64,000 nt of DNA from Micromonospora sp. WMMD980 (lineage in GTDB: Bacteria > Actinomycetota > Actinomycetes > Mycobacteriales > Micromonosporaceae). Below the pieces are notes generated by a model. The model searched no databases and was not told the origin of the DNA. It worked only from the letters and a program-made list of their open reading frames with translations. The stretch is taken from NCBI RefSeq assembly GCF_029626035.1, contig NZ_JARUBE010000003.1:124001-188000 (forward strand). Direction: 5' to 3'. Both the position numbers and the translations under genes were made by a program. Shown here piece after piece: positions 11,073-20,816 of this stretch (positions are counted from its first letter, which is position 1; each line of letters opens with the position of its first letter).

Positions 11073-14000
11073 ATGGCCTATCCGTTGCACGACCTGAGCG
11101 GCGCCGGCGTCCCGGCGAGCCCGGACCTGCCCGCGGTCGAGCGCCGGGTGCTGGAGCACTGGACCGCCGACAAGACCTTCGAAGCCTCCGTCGAGGCGAG
11201 GCCGGCCGGCGACGACGGCAGGAACGAGTACGTCTTCTACGACGGCCCGCCGTTCGCCAACGGCCTGCCGCACTACGGCCACCTCTTCACCGGCTACGTG
11301 AAGGACGTGCTGCCGCGCTACCAGACCATGCGCGGCAAGCACGTCGAGCGGCGCTTCGGCTGGGACTGCCACGGCCTGCCGGCCGAGGTGGTGGCCGAGA
11401 AGCAGCTCGGCATCACCACCAAGGCGGAGATCCTCGACCTCGGCGTGGCCCGGTTCAACGACGCCTGCCGTGCCAGCGTGCTGGAGTTCACCCAGGACTG
11501 GGAGCGTTACGTCACCCGGCAGGCCCGCTGGGTCGACTTCGCCAACGACTACAAGACGCTCGACCTGGACTACATGGAAAGCGTCATGTGGGCCTTCAAG
11601 ACCCTGCACGACAAAGGTCTGGTCTACGAGGGCTTCCGGGTGCTGGCCTACTGCTGGCGGTGCGAGACCCCGCTGTCGAACACCGAGACCCGGATGGACG
11701 ACGTCTACCGGGACCGGCACGACCCGACGCTCACCGTGTGGTTCGAGCTGACCGCCGACGAGAGCGCGCCGGAGCCGCTGCGCGGGCCGGTGAAGCTGGG
11801 CGTCTGGACCACCACGCCGTGGACGCTGCCGTCGAACCTGGCGCTCGCCGTCGGCCCGGACATCGAGTACGCGGTCCTCGAACGCGATGGCGAGCGGTAC
11901 GTGGTCGGCGCGGCGCGCCTCGGCGCGTACGCCAAGGAGCTGGAGGGCTACCAGCAGGTCGGCACCGTGCACGGCCGGGACCTGGTCGGGCGCCGCTACA
12001 CCCCGCTCTACGACTTCCTGGTCGAGCCGGCCGGGCCGAACGCCTACCAGGTGCTCGGCGCGGAGTTCGTCACCACCGAGGACGGCACCGGGATCGTCCA
12101 CCTCGCCCCGGCGTTCGGCGAGGACGACCAGAACACCTGCAACGCGGCCGGCATCCCGACCGTGGTCACCGTGGACGACCACACCCGGTTCACCGCGCTG
12201 GTCCCGCCGTACCAGGGCGAGCAGGTCTTCGACGTGAACAAGCCGGTGATCCGGGAGCTGAAGGAGCGGGGGGTGGTGCTGCGGCAGGATGTCTACACCC
12301 ACTCGTACCCGCACTGCTGGCGCTGCGACACCCCGCTGGTCTACAAGGCGGTGTCGTCGTGGTTCGTCGCGGTGACCCGGTTCCGGGACCGGATGGTCGA
12401 GCTGAACCAGGAGATCAACTGGACGCCGGGGCACATCAAGGACGGCTCGTTCGGCAAGTGGCTGGCCAACGCGCGGGACTGGTCGATCAGCCGGAACCGG
12501 TTCTGGGGCTCGCCGATCCCGGTGTGGCGCTCGGACGACCCGAACCACCCGCGCGTCGACGTGTACGGGTCGCTCGACGAGATCGAGCGGGACTTCGGCG
12601 TACGCCTGACCGACCTGCACCGACCGGCGGTGGACGACCTGGTCCGCCCCAACCCGGACGACCCGACGGGCCGGTCGATGATGCGCCGGGTGCCGGAGGT
12701 GCTGGACTGCTGGTTCGAGTCCGGCTCGATGCCGTTCGCCCAGGTGCACTACCCGTTCGAGAACCGCGAGTGGTTCGAGCACCACTACCCGGGTGACTTC
12801 ATCGTCGAGTACATCGGGCAGACCCGCGGCTGGTTCTACACCATGCACGTGCTGGCCACCGCGTTGTTCGACCGGCCGGCGTTCCGCAACTGCCTGAGCC
12901 ACGGCATCCTGCTCGGCTCGGACGGCCGCAAGATGTCCAAGAGCCTGAAGAACTATCCGGACGTCTACCACGTGTTCGACTCCTACGGGTCGGACGCGAT
13001 GCGGTGGATGCTGATGTCCTCGCCGGTGCTGCGCGGCGGGGACATGGCGGTCACCGAGACGCTGATCCGGGACGCGGTGCGGCAGGTGCTGCTGCCGCTG
13101 TGGAACGTGTGGTATTTCTTCACGCTCTACGCCAACGCGGACGGCTACCAGGCGAGTCGGCGCACCGACTCGACGAACGTGCTCGACAGGTACGTGCTGG
13201 CGAAGACGAACGAGCTGGTCGCGACCGTCGGCGCGCAGATGGACGCGTACGACATCTCCGGCGCGTGCGCGACCGTCCGGTCCTACCTGGACGCGCTGAC
13301 CAACTGGTACGTGCGTCGCTCGCGGGACCGGTTCTGGGCCGGCGACGCGGACGCGTTCGACACGCTCTGGACCGTGCTGGAGACGCTCTGCCGGGTGGTG
13401 GCGCCGCTGGCGCCGCTGACCGCCGAGGAGATCTGGCGCGGGCTGACCGGCGAGCGGTCGGTGCACCTGACCGACTGGCCGGCCGCCGGGGAGTTCCCGG
13501 CCGACCACGAGCTGGTCTCCGCGATGGACAACGTCCGGGCGGTCGCCTCGGCCGCGCTGTCGCTGCGCAAGGCGAAGGGCCTGCGGGTCCGGCTGCCGCT
13601 GGCGAAGCTGACCGTGGCCTCGGCCGTCGCCGACCAGCTCCGGCCGTTCGCCGACCTGGTCGCCGACGAGGTCAACGTGAAGGAGGTCGTGCTCACCGGC
13701 GAGGTGTCGGCCTATTGCCAGCAGGTGCTGACCGTGGTGCCGCGGGCGCTCGGCCCGCGCGTCGGCAAGGCGGTCCAGCAGGTGATCAAGGCGGTCAAGG
13801 CGGGGGAGTGGGAACTCGTCGACGACGCCCCGGTGGCCGCCGGGGTGACCCTGGCCGAGGGCGAGTACGAGCTGCGCCTGGTCGCCGCGGACGCCGAGCA
13901 CTCCGCCCCGCTGTCCGACGGCGTGGTGGTGCTGGACACCGACGTCACGCCGGAGTTGGCCGCCGAGGGGCTGGCCCGGGACGTGGTCCGGGCGGTCCAG

Positions 14001-14213
14001 CAGGCCCGCCGCGACGCCGACCTGGACGTCTCCGACCGGATCACGGTGGCGCTGTCGGCCTCCGAGGAGGTGCGCGCGGCGGTCGCCGCGTTCCGCGACT
14101 TCGTGGCGCGGGAGGTGCTGGCCGACAGCATCGACTTCGTCGAGGGGCTGGACGGCTTCGCCGGCGAGGTCGGCGACGGCGAGCGCGTGGCGGTCACCGT
14201 CCGCCGCGTGTAA
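11073..14213 (+). CDS. ileS: Isoleucyl-tRNA synthetase
   Basis: This class I synthetase of 1046 residues charges tRNA-Ile. It has a HIGH-type motif GLPHYGH (64-70), KMSKS (620-624), the GWDCHGLP segment, an editing domain in the middle ([10 protein letters not shown]) and a paired-cysteine element (CWRCDTP). The length and the HYGH form fit the eukaryote-like second IleRS type. That type is associated elsewhere with mupirocin tolerance; no tolerance is demonstrated here. The ATG follows a GAGGAG site about 10 nt upstream, in the T-box sequestrator. The TAA stop is the first three bases of palindromic repeat copy 2. Confidence 0.97.
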   Translation: MAYPLHDLSGAGVPASPDLPAVERRVLEHWTADKTFEASVEARPAGDDGRNEYVFYDGPPFANGLPHYGHLFTGYVKDVLPRYQTMRGKHVERRFGWDCHGLPAEVVAEKQLGITTKAEILDLGVARFNDACRASVLEFTQDWERYVTRQARWVDFANDYKTLDLDYMESVMWAFKTLHDKGLVYEGFRVLAYCWRCETPLSNTETRMDDVYRDRHDPTLTVWFELTADESAPEPLRGPVKLGVWTTTPWTLPSNLALAVGPDIEYAVLERDGERYVVGAARLGAYAKELEGYQQVGTVHGRDLVGRRYTPLYDFLVEPAGPNAYQVLGAEFVTTEDGTGIVHLAPAFGEDDQNTCNAAGIPTVVTVDDHTRFTALVPPYQGEQVFDVNKPVIRELKERGVVLRQDVYTHSYPHCWRCDTPLVYKAVSSWFVAVTRFRDRMVELNQEINWTPGHIKDGSFGKWLANARDWSISRNRFWGSPIPVWRSDDPNHPRVDVYGSLDEIERDFGVRLTDLHRPAVDDLVRPNPDDPTGRSMMRRVPEVLDCWFESGSMPFAQVHYPFENREWFEHHYPGDFIVEYIGQTRGWFYTMHVLATALFDRPAFRNCLSHGILLGSDGRKMSKSLKNYPDVYHVFDSYGSDAMRWMLMSSPVLRGGDMAVTETLIRDAVRQVLLPLWNVWYFFTLYANADGYQASRRTDSTNVLDRYVLAKTNELVATVGAQMDAYDISGACATVRSYLDALTNWYVRRSRDRFWAGDADAFDTLWTVLETLCRVVAPLAPLTAEEIWRGLTGERSVHLTDWPAAGEFPADHELVSAMDNVRAVASAALSLRKAKGLRVRLPLAKLTVASAVADQLRPFADLVADEVNVKEVVLTGEVSAYCQQVLTVVPRALGPRVGKAVQQVIKAVKAGEWELVDDAPVAAGVTLAEGEYELRLVAADAEHSAPLSDGVVVLDTDVTPELAAEGLARDVVRAVQQARRDADLDVSDRITVALSASEEVRAAVAAFRDFVAREVLADSIDFVEGLDGFAGEVGDGERVAVTVRRV

Positions 14214-14265
14214 GGCGGGGCCCCTTCTTAACGCATTCGGTAGAGGAGGGGCCCCCGCTTAACCG
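14211..14265. repeat. GGGGCCCC-centred palindromic repeat, copy 2, overlapping the ileS stop codon
   Basis: The element reads taaggcggggccccttcttaac, a short spacer with gta, then gaggaggggcccccgcttaacc. Its first taa is the ileS stop codon. Both arms contain GGGGCCCC. It may act as the ileS transcription terminator, because a large hairpin can form and no other one is present. Confidence 0.87.
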
Positions 14266-14366
14266 GGCGTACCGAGCGGGTGGACTGCGGGCCACCCGCT
14301 CGGCCTCCGGTGACGGCGTCGGCTACCGTGACAGCGCCTGTTTCGCGTACGACCGCCGGAGGACCC

Positions 14367-15047
14367 GTGCCCCTGCTCTACACCATCGGCAAGCTCACCG
14401 TGGCGCCCGCGCTCCGGTTGGCCTTCCGGCCGCACGCGGAGGGGTTGGAGCACATTCCGGCGACCGGTGGCGCGATCTTCGCGGGCAACCATCTCTCCGT
14501 CGCCGACGAGCTGCTGCTCGGCACCGTGGTCCCGCGGCACCTGGCGTTCTGGGCCAAGTCGGAATACTTCAACGGCACCGGGGTCAAGGGCGGCTTCTCC
14601 AAGTTCGTGCTCACCGGGCTGGGCGCCATCCCGGTCGAGCGCGGCGGCGGGCGGGCGGCGCTGTCCGCGTTCGACGCCGCGATCCCGGTGCTCAAGGCCG
14701 GTGACCTGGTGGCCGTCTACCCGGAGGGCACCCGGTCGCCGGACGGGCGGCTCTACCGCGGCCGCACCGGCGCGACCCGGCTGGCGGTGGCCGCCGGGGT
14801 GCCGATCATCCCGGTCGGCGTGACCGGCACCGACAAGGCCCAGCCGATCGGCACCCGGGTGCCGCGTCCGGGCCGCGCCAAGATCACCATCAAGTTCGGC
14901 AAGCCGCTGGACTTCACCGGCCGGCCCGACGACCGGTCGTCGCTGCGGGCCATGACCGACGAGCTGATGGCCGAGATCCAGAAGCTCACCGGCCAGGAGT
15001 ACGTGCCCCGCTACGCGCCGAAGCGCAGCGAGCAGCCGCCGGCCTGA
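14367..15047 (+). CDS. 1-acyl-sn-glycerol-3-phosphate acyltransferase-like protein (PlsC family)
   Basis: The 226-residue membrane-associated acyltransferase has the catalytic HX4D motif as NHLSVADE, the GAIPVERGGG segment (block II) and the substrate-binding EGTRSPDG motif (block III), followed by IIPVGVTGT. The family transfers a fatty acyl group to lysophosphatidate or a related lysolipid in phospholipid synthesis; the actual substrate cannot be told. The GTG at 14367 is preferred over the upstream in-frame start because CCGGAGGA lies 4-11 nt before it. The extra upstream residues are low-complexity and overlap no other signal. Confidence 0.9.
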   Translation: MPLLYTIGKLTVAPALRLAFRPHAEGLEHIPATGGAIFAGNHLSVADELLLGTVVPRHLAFWAKSEYFNGTGVKGGFSKFVLTGLGAIPVERGGGRAALSAFDAAIPVLKAGDLVAVYPEGTRSPDGRLYRGRTGATRLAVAAGVPIIPVGVTGTDKAQPIGTRVPRPGRAKITIKFGKPLDFTGRPDDRSSLRAMTDELMAEIQKLTGQEYVPRYAPKRSEQPPA

Positions 15048-15057
15048 CCGGTCCCGC

Positions 15058-16570
15058 TCAGGACTGCTTCGGGACCACCACCCGCTGGCGCAGGTCGTTC
15101 AGCAGCCGGCCGCTGTCCTCCACCGACAGGCGGGTGAACACGCCCGTGGTGAGGCTGCCGTGGTCGACCGAGGTGCACACCACCACCGTGTCGCCGTCCG
15201 CCCGGCCCACCGCGCAGCGCTCGTGCCGGCCGCGTACGCCGGTGTCCACGCTCACCGACGGCTGCAGCTCGTAGTCGCCGCCGAGGCGCTTCAGCTCCGC
15301 CTCGGCGTCGGACTCCGGGCTGAACCGGAAACCGGTGCTGCCGAAGAGGGTCACCCGCTTGCCGTCGTTCGTGGCGTAGATGCCGGCGAACGTGTCCTCG
15401 GCGAGCCAGTCCGCCTGACGTACCCGGCTCTTCAGGTCCTCGGCCGTCGCCTGGCTGCCCTGGTCCTGGCGCAGCCGCATCGAGTCGAGCTGCTCGGGGA
15501 GGGTGGCGCTGGCCGGGTACTGGCTGGAGAGCGGCTGGACCCACCAGAGCGGGATGCCGCAGCAGCACGCCACGCTGAGCAGCAGCACCCAGGGCCAGCG
15601 ACGCCGGCGGCGGACCGGCACCGGCACGTACCCCCTGGGGGCCTGCCACCCGGCCGGCGGCGCGGCCGGTGGCGGGTTCCCGCCCCGGCGCTGCTTCGGC
15701 GGCCGGGCCTGCTTCGGCGGCTTGGCCGGGACGCCCCGGGCCGGCGGTGGCGAGACCGGACCGGCGACGGGCGCGGGGTACGGCGGGGTGTGCGCCGGCG
15801 GTGAGACCGGGTGGGCGGCCGGTGCGGCCGGGTGGTGCGGCGGCGGTGACACCGGGCTCGCGGCCGGCGGCGGGGCCGGATGCGGCGCCGGGTGGGCCGG
15901 CCACGGCGCGGTGTAGGGCATCGTCGCCGGCAGCGCCGGCAGCTCGGCCGACGGAAGGTTCCAGCCGGTGGTGTCCACCCCCGCCCACGGGTCCACCGGG
16001 GTCGCGTGCTCGGGTGAGTCGATCGGCGGCACCGGTGTGGGCTCGGCGGACTCGCCCCAGCCGCGGCGGCGCGGTGGCGGGGGCGGGACCGCGGCGGAAC
16101 CGCTCCAGGGCGGCACGGCCGGTTCGACGCGGGTCGGCGGCGGCGCGTCCTCGACCCGGGTGGGATCCGGTCCGGTGCCGGCCGTGGCGGGGGTCGGACC
16201 GTCCTCGACCCGGGTGGGGTCGGGCGGGCGCGGAGCCGGCGGGACGCGGCCGGGCACGGTGGCGGTGCCCCGGGCCCGGGGAGGTGCGGCCGGGGTGGCG
16301 TCGGGGTCGTCGGTCCGCTCGTCGGCGCCGTCGTCCCGCTCCGGCGGGGCGTCCGCGCTGCCCGGCGCGGCGTCCGCGGTCGGGGTGGCGTCGGTCGGGA
16401 CGGCTCGGTCGCCGGCTTCCGCGTCCGCGGCAGCCGCCTCGTCCCGGCACGGACGGCGGCGTGGTGGCCCCGGCGTCGACAGGCGTCGGTACGGCGGTCG
16501 GCGGCTCGGTGACGGACGGCCCCTCGGCCCCGTCGGCCGGCCGGCCCGCCTCCGGCTGCGGCTGCGACAT
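15058..16570 (-). CDS. Proline-rich single-pass membrane protein, apparent 1-nt frameshift near its N terminus
   Basis: The C-terminal 130 residues or so form a domain after a transmembrane helix preceded by RRRRW, and resemble the outer domain of the protein at 2320-2997 (shared KR.TLFG.-type and VC.-.DHGS motifs). The N-terminal 300 residues are Pro/Ala/Thr-rich with PTRVED-like repeats. The best start, an ATG at 16568-16570 with GAGGAG upstream, opens an acidic proline-rich frame (MSQPQPEAGRPADG). Near 16443-16445 (ccc on the plus strand) the reading must shift by one base to join the long frame DEAAAADAEAGD that runs to the stop. Without one base the product would be about 503 residues. 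It is either a sequencing error in a G run or a real inactivating frameshift. Function unknown. Confidence 0.75.
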
Positions 16571-16714
16571 CGCGGCAATCTCCTCTCGCGCCCGTTGCGA
16601 GGTTAGTACCGCCGCGCCACTGTCCACGAATCGCCGACCGGCCCGGGCCCACCCCCGCCAGGCTCCCGATCGCCGGAAAGGTGCCGGTGGGGGAGGGCGA
16701 GCCGGGGCACCGCG

Positions 16715-16720
16715 TACGCT
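16715..16720 (+). promoter_or_regulatory. Candidate -10 box before the radical SAM gene
   Basis: TACGCT fits TANNNT and ends 8 nt before the ATG at 16729. With no Shine-Dalgarno sequence in the short interval, a leaderless or nearly leaderless transcript is likely. Confidence 0.5.
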
Positions 16721-16728
16721 TGGGCATC

Positions 16729-18711
16729 ATGAGTGCCCCGTCCACGACCCCACGTCCCCCGGCCGCCAACTCGGTGTGGCCCCGGCTGGAGCCGTTGCTG
16801 CCGCAGGTGACCAAACCCATCCAGTACGTGGGTGGGGAGCTGGGCGCGGTGGTCAAGGACTGGGACGCCGCGACCGTCCGGTGGGCGCTGATGTATCCGG
16901 ACGCGTACGAGGTGGGGCTGCCCAACCAGGGCGTGCAGATCCTCTACGAGGTGCTCAACGAGCTGCCCGACGTGCTGGCCGAGCGCACGTACGCGGTCTG
17001 GCCCGACCTGGAGCGCCTGATGCGCGAGCACGGCGTGCCGCAGTTCACCGTCGACGCGCACCGCCCGGTGCGCGACTTCGACGTGTTCGGCGTCTCGTTC
17101 TCCACCGAGCTGGGCTACACCAACCTGCTGGCCGCGATCGACCTGGCCGGCATTCCGCTGCTCGCCGCCGACCGCACCGGGGCCGACCCGGTGATCGTGG
17201 CCGGCGGGCACGCCGCGTTCAACCCGGAGCCGATCGCCGACTTCGTCGACGCCGCGGTGCTCGGCGACGGCGAGGAGGCGGTGCTGGAGATCACCGCCAT
17301 CGTCCGGGAGTGGAAGGCCGAGGGCGCCCCGGGCGGCCGGGACGAGCTGCTGCTGCGGCTGGCCCGCACCGAGAGCGTCTACGTGCCGCGCTTCTACGAC
17401 GTCGACTACCTGCCCGACGGCCGGATCCAGCGGGTCGTGCCGAACCGCCCGGACGTGCCGTTCCGGGTGCACAAGCGCACGACCATGGACCTGGACGCCT
17501 GGCCGTACCCGAAGAAGCCCCTGGTCCCACTCGCCGAGACGGTCCACGAGCGGTACGCGGTGGAGATCTTCCGGGGCTGCACCCGGGGCTGTCGGTTCTG
17601 CCAGGCCGGCATGATCACCCGCCCGGTGCGCGAGCGCTCGATCACCACTGTCGGCCAGATGGTGCAGCAGGGCCTGGAGTTCTCCGGCTTCCACGAGGTG
17701 GGCCTGCTGTCGCTGTCGTCGGCCGACCACTCGGAGATCGGCGACATGTGCTCCGGCCTGGCCGAACAGTACGAGGGCACCAACGTGTCGCTCTCGCTGC
17801 CCTCGACCCGGGTGGACGCGTTCAACATCGACCTCGCGCAGGAGCTGTCCCGCAACGGGCGGCGGACCGGTCTGACCTTCGCCCCGGAGGGCGGCTCGGA
17901 GCGGATCCGCAAGGTCATCAACAAGATGGTGTCGAAGGAAGACCTGATCCGCACCGTCGTCACCGCGTACACCAACGGCTGGCGGCAGGTGAAGCTCTAC
18001 TTCATGTGCGGCCTGCCCACCGAGACCGACGACGACGTCCTCGAGATCGCCGACATGGCGCACGAGGTGATCCGGGCCGGCCGTGCGGCCACCGGCTCGA
18101 AGGACATCCGCTGCACGGTCTCCATCGGCGGTTTCGTGCCGAAGCCGCACACCCCGTTCCAGTGGGCGTCGATGGAGCGGCCGGAGGTCATCGACGGCCG
18201 GCTCAAGCTGCTCAAGCAGGCGATCAACAGCGACCGTTCGCTGGGTCGGGCGATCGGCTTCCGCTACCACGACGGCGAGCCGTCGCTGATCGAGGGCCTG
18301 CTGTCCCGGGGTGACCGCCGGGTCGGTGCGGTGATCCGCAAGGTCTGGGAGAACGGCGGCCGGTTCGACGGCTGGAGCGAGCACTTCTCCTACCAGCGGT
18401 GGGTGGACGCGGCGGCCGAGGTGCTGCCGGCGTTCGGGGTGGACCTCGACTGGTACACCACCCGGCAGCGGGAGGAGTTGGAGGTCCTGCCGTGGGACCA
18501 CCTCGACTCCGGCCTGGACAAGGACTGGCTCTGGCAGGACTGGCAGGACTCGCTGTCGGAGTACGAGCAGGACGACTGCCGCTGGACGCCCTGCTTCGAC
18601 TGCGGCGTCTGCCCGTCCATGGACACCGAGATCCAGATCGGCCCGACCGGCCGGAAGCTGCTGCCGCTGACGCCGGTCGGCGGTCTGCGGCAGCCCGCCG
18701 CCGCGGGCTGA
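16729..18711 (+). CDS. TIGR03960 family B12-binding-like / radical SAM protein
   Basis: This 660-residue protein has an N-terminal domain of about 200 residues (YPDAYEVGLPNQGVQ) resembling the cobalamin-binding-like part of this family. The radical SAM core carries CTRGCRFC, cysteines 284, 288 and 291, which bind the 4Fe-4S cluster. The C-terminal part has further conserved cysteines in CFDCGVCPSMD. The family is usually encoded next to a TIGR03936 (DUF2344) protein and RNase E/G. Here both are present but the TIGR03936 gene is displaced about 3.6 kb downstream. An RNA- or ribosome-modification role is often suspected from this context; the reaction is unknown. The ATG at 16729 follows a -10 box by 8 nt. 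Confidence 0.93.
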   Translation: MSAPSTTPRPPAANSVWPRLEPLLPQVTKPIQYVGGELGAVVKDWDAATVRWALMYPDAYEVGLPNQGVQILYEVLNELPDVLAERTYAVWPDLERLMREHGVPQFTVDAHRPVRDFDVFGVSFSTELGYTNLLAAIDLAGIPLLAADRTGADPVIVAGGHAAFNPEPIADFVDAAVLGDGEEAVLEITAIVREWKAEGAPGGRDELLLRLARTESVYVPRFYDVDYLPDGRIQRVVPNRPDVPFRVHKRTTMDLDAWPYPKKPLVPLAETVHERYAVEIFRGCTRGCRFCQAGMITRPVRERSITTVGQMVQQGLEFSGFHEVGLLSLSSADHSEIGDMCSGLAEQYEGTNVSLSLPSTRVDAFNIDLAQELSRNGRRTGLTFAPEGGSERIRKVINKMVSKEDLIRTVVTAYTNGWRQVKLYFMCGLPTETDDDVLEIADMAHEVIRAGRAATGSKDIRCTVSIGGFVPKPHTPFQWASMERPEVIDGRLKLLKQAINSDRSLGRAIGFRYHDGEPSLIEGLLSRGDRRVGAVIRKVWENGGRFDGWSEHFSYQRWVDAAAEVLPAFGVDLDWYTTRQREELEVLPWDHLDSGLDKDWLWQDWQDSLSEYEQDDCRWTPCFDCGVCPSMDTEIQIGPTGRKLLPLTPVGGLRQPAAAG

Positions 18712-18727
18712 GCGCGCCACGTCTGCC

Positions 18728-18761
18728 GGAGCGCGGGCGCCCCTCGGGGTGCCCGCGCTCC
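18728..18761 (+). terminator. Terminator after the radical SAM gene
   Basis: A 16-bp stem (18728-18743 with 18746-18761, one G-U or mismatch position) begins 16 nt after the stop codon. It separates the radical SAM gene from the downstream secretion-related genes, so the two are probably not cotranscribed. Confidence 0.8.
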
Positions 18762-18876
18762 GTCGCGTCTCCGGCGGACCGCCCGGCCCGCCGGGGCGGG
18801 GCTGCCCGCAGTGGTGCTTCCTCGATACGCTGCGTCCGTATTGGACCGGCCGGGGGCCGGTAGCGGGGAGGACAGC

Positions 18877-19314
18877 ATGGGCATCACGCCGCCGGACACC
18901 GGCGATCTGCACGTCAGCGTCGAGGACCTGGACGCCGCGGCCGACTACGTCGAGCGCCTCAAGCAGTACGTCGACGACACCATCGGCTACGAGATGGAAC
19001 GCATCAAGGAGCGGATGAAGGGCGACAGCGCCAACGCGTCGGCGGTGCCGAACGGCACCCCGTTCGGCGGCTACGAGGACGCCCGGATGCAGTGGGCGGC
19101 GTTGACCAGGTCGACGGCCAACATGGAGGCCCACCTCAAGGCCATCTCCCACAAGCTGGCCGGCCTGAAGAAGGGCACCGAGGACATCGCGAAGGCGTTC
19201 CGTGACGCGGAGGCCCGCAACGCGGCCAACGGCAAGCAGATCGAGCGCCTGCTGGAGTCGGCGGTGCCGCCGCCGCAGGCCGGGCAGCAGCCCACCTACC
19301 CGTACCCGGCCTGA
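18877..19314 (+). CDS. WXG100-like helical protein of a mycosin-associated locus
   Basis: This 145-residue, mostly helical protein has no signal peptide. It has long amphipathic heptads from about residue 15 to 125 and a short Pro/Gln-rich tail (PPPQAGQQPTYPYPA). Size and predicted helical hairpin resemble ESX/type VII secretion WXG100-type proteins, but no clear WXG turn is seen; QWAAL is the nearest. The ATG at 18877 has GGGAGGA about 6 nt upstream and is preferred over an upstream frame extension. It is followed 13 nt later by a second WXG-like gene and then by a mycosin. Function is inferred only from context. Confidence 0.75.
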   Translation: MGITPPDTGDLHVSVEDLDAAADYVERLKQYVDDTIGYEMERIKERMKGDSANASAVPNGTPFGGYEDARMQWAALTRSTANMEAHLKAISHKLAGLKKGTEDIAKAFRDAEARNAANGKQIERLLESAVPPPQAGQQPTYPYPA

Positions 19315-19327
19315 GGGGGAGACGATC

Positions 19328-20806
19328 ATGGCTGGAGGCACCTGGGAGCGCGCGGTGCGCGAGGTGACCCTCTCCGCGGACCCGGAGACCGTCGGGTCGG
19401 TGGGCGCGGGCTGGAGCAACCTCTCCACCGCGCTCGGCTACCTGCGGGACTCGCTCGTCGGGCGCTCGTTCGTCGGCCCGATCGCGCCCGGCCAGGAGCG
19501 TCCGCACAGCGGCGGCCTGCCCGGTCTGCTGTCCGGTTGGCAGGGCAGCGGTGGTGACGCCTACCGCGAGCACCTGAACGGCATCGGCAAGGACATCGAG
19601 GAGCTGATCACGCACGCCAGCGGCGTCAGCGGTGCGTTGTCGCGGATCGAGGGCGACATCCGCACCGCGGTGGCCAGCATCCCCATCCCGCTGATGGACG
19701 ACTTCGGCTGGAACGAGTGGAGCCTGCCCGGCGGCACCGAGCTGGACGACGCCCGGGACGGCGAGAGCCAGTCCGGTTTCCTCGCCTCCCTGCGCAGCGA
19801 CTACGGGCAGCACCCCGAGCTCTACGCCGACGGCGCGTTCCGCGACAAGGCCGACGACCTCGAGGCGACCATGAAGATCGACGGCAACGCGAGCGACCAG
19901 AAGCGCGGCGGCTGGTGGGACACCAAGTCGCATCTGGACAACTGGTACCGGGACAACCAGGTGGCGGCCAACAAGGCGATGTCGCCGCTGCCGGTCGCGG
20001 TGGAGACCGAGCGTCCCAAGCTGGTCGTGCCCCAACCCAAGGACCAGCGCGACGGCTACACACCCGACACCCGCACCCCGCCCTTGGGCGTACCCGACAC
20101 CGGGCTGCCCGGCGGTGGTGGTGGCGGTGGTGGTGGTGGCGGCAAGATGCCGTCGCTGGGCAGCACCGGCATCGGCGGTGGCGGCGGCGGTGGCGGCTCG
20201 TACGACGGTGGCTCGTTCACCCCGCCGCCGCCGCCCACCACCGGCGGCCCCGACCTCGGCGGCGGCCGTCCCGGCGGCGCCGGTACGCACGTCCCGCCGG
20301 TGACCGGTGCCGGCGCCCCGGGCTCGCTCGGCCACGACTACGGCAGCGGGCTGGCCGGCGCGGGCGGGCCGGGCACGATCACGGCTGGCGGCCCGGGCAG
20401 CGCGTTCGGTGGCGGTGGCGGCGGACTGGGCACGGTCGGTGGCGGTGGCGCCGGCTTCGGCGGCGGTGGCGCCGGGCTGGGTTCCGCCGGTGGCCTCGGC
20501 GGCGGTGGCCTGGGCGCGGCCGGCGGAATGGGTGTGGGTGCGTTGCCCGGCATGGTCGGCGGCGGCAACGGCAAGGTCCCGCCGTTGACCAGCGCGGCCA
20601 ACGCGTTGCGCGGCGCGACCGGCGCCGGGGCCCCGGGCGCGGGCGGCCCGCGCGGCGGCGCGGCCGGCGGCATGATGGGCGGCGGCATGATGGGCGGTCA
20701 CGGTGGCGCCGGGCACGGCGGCGGCGGCGAGCACTCGTCGTGGTTGACTGAGGACGACGATCCGTGGGGTGCCGGTGACGGTGCGTCCCCGGGCATCCTG
20801 CGATGA
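19328..20806 (+). CDS. WXG-like protein with long glycine-rich C-terminal region
   Basis: This 492-residue protein has no signal peptide. Residues 1-240 are helical and contain GWQGSGGDAY, a W-x-G turn at the position expected for a WXG100/PPE-like helical hairpin. From about residue 258 it becomes very rich in Gly, Pro and Ala (GGGGGG runs, MMGGGMMGG). It ends in an acidic segment, HSSWLTEDDDPWGAGD, of the type found at the end of actinobacterial ESX-associated proteins. It lies between the smaller helical protein and the mycosin and is probably cotranscribed with both. The most economical reading is a type VII secretion substrate or surface protein processed by the adjacent mycosin. Confidence 0.8.
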   Translation: MAGGTWERAVREVTLSADPETVGSVGAGWSNLSTALGYLRDSLVGRSFVGPIAPGQERPHSGGLPGLLSGWQGSGGDAYREHLNGIGKDIEELITHASGVSGALSRIEGDIRTAVASIPIPLMDDFGWNEWSLPGGTELDDARDGESQSGFLASLRSDYGQHPELYADGAFRDKADDLEATMKIDGNASDQKRGGWWDTKSHLDNWYRDNQVAANKAMSPLPVAVETERPKLVVPQPKDQRDGYTPDTRTPPLGVPDTGLPGGGGGGGGGGGKMPSLGSTGIGGGGGGGGSYDGGSFTPPPPPTTGGPDLGGGRPGGAGTHVPPVTGAGAPGSLGHDYGSGLAGAGGPGTITAGGPGSAFGGGGGGLGTVGGGGAGFGGGGAGLGSAGGLGGGGLGAAGGMGVGALPGMVGGGNGKVPPLTSAANALRGATGAGAPGAGGPRGGAAGGMMGGGMMGGHGGAGHGGGGEHSSWLTEDDDPWGAGDGASPGILR

Positions 20807-20816
20807 GGACGGACGG

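Noticed and set aside
10962..13901. A 979-codon minus-strand frame across ileS
   Set aside because: This is the usual high-G+C antisense shadow. ileS on the plus strand has all synthetase motifs.
16603..19428. A 941-codon minus-strand frame across the radical SAM gene
   Set aside because: Shadow composition. The plus strand codes for a recognised radical SAM protein and WXG-like genes.
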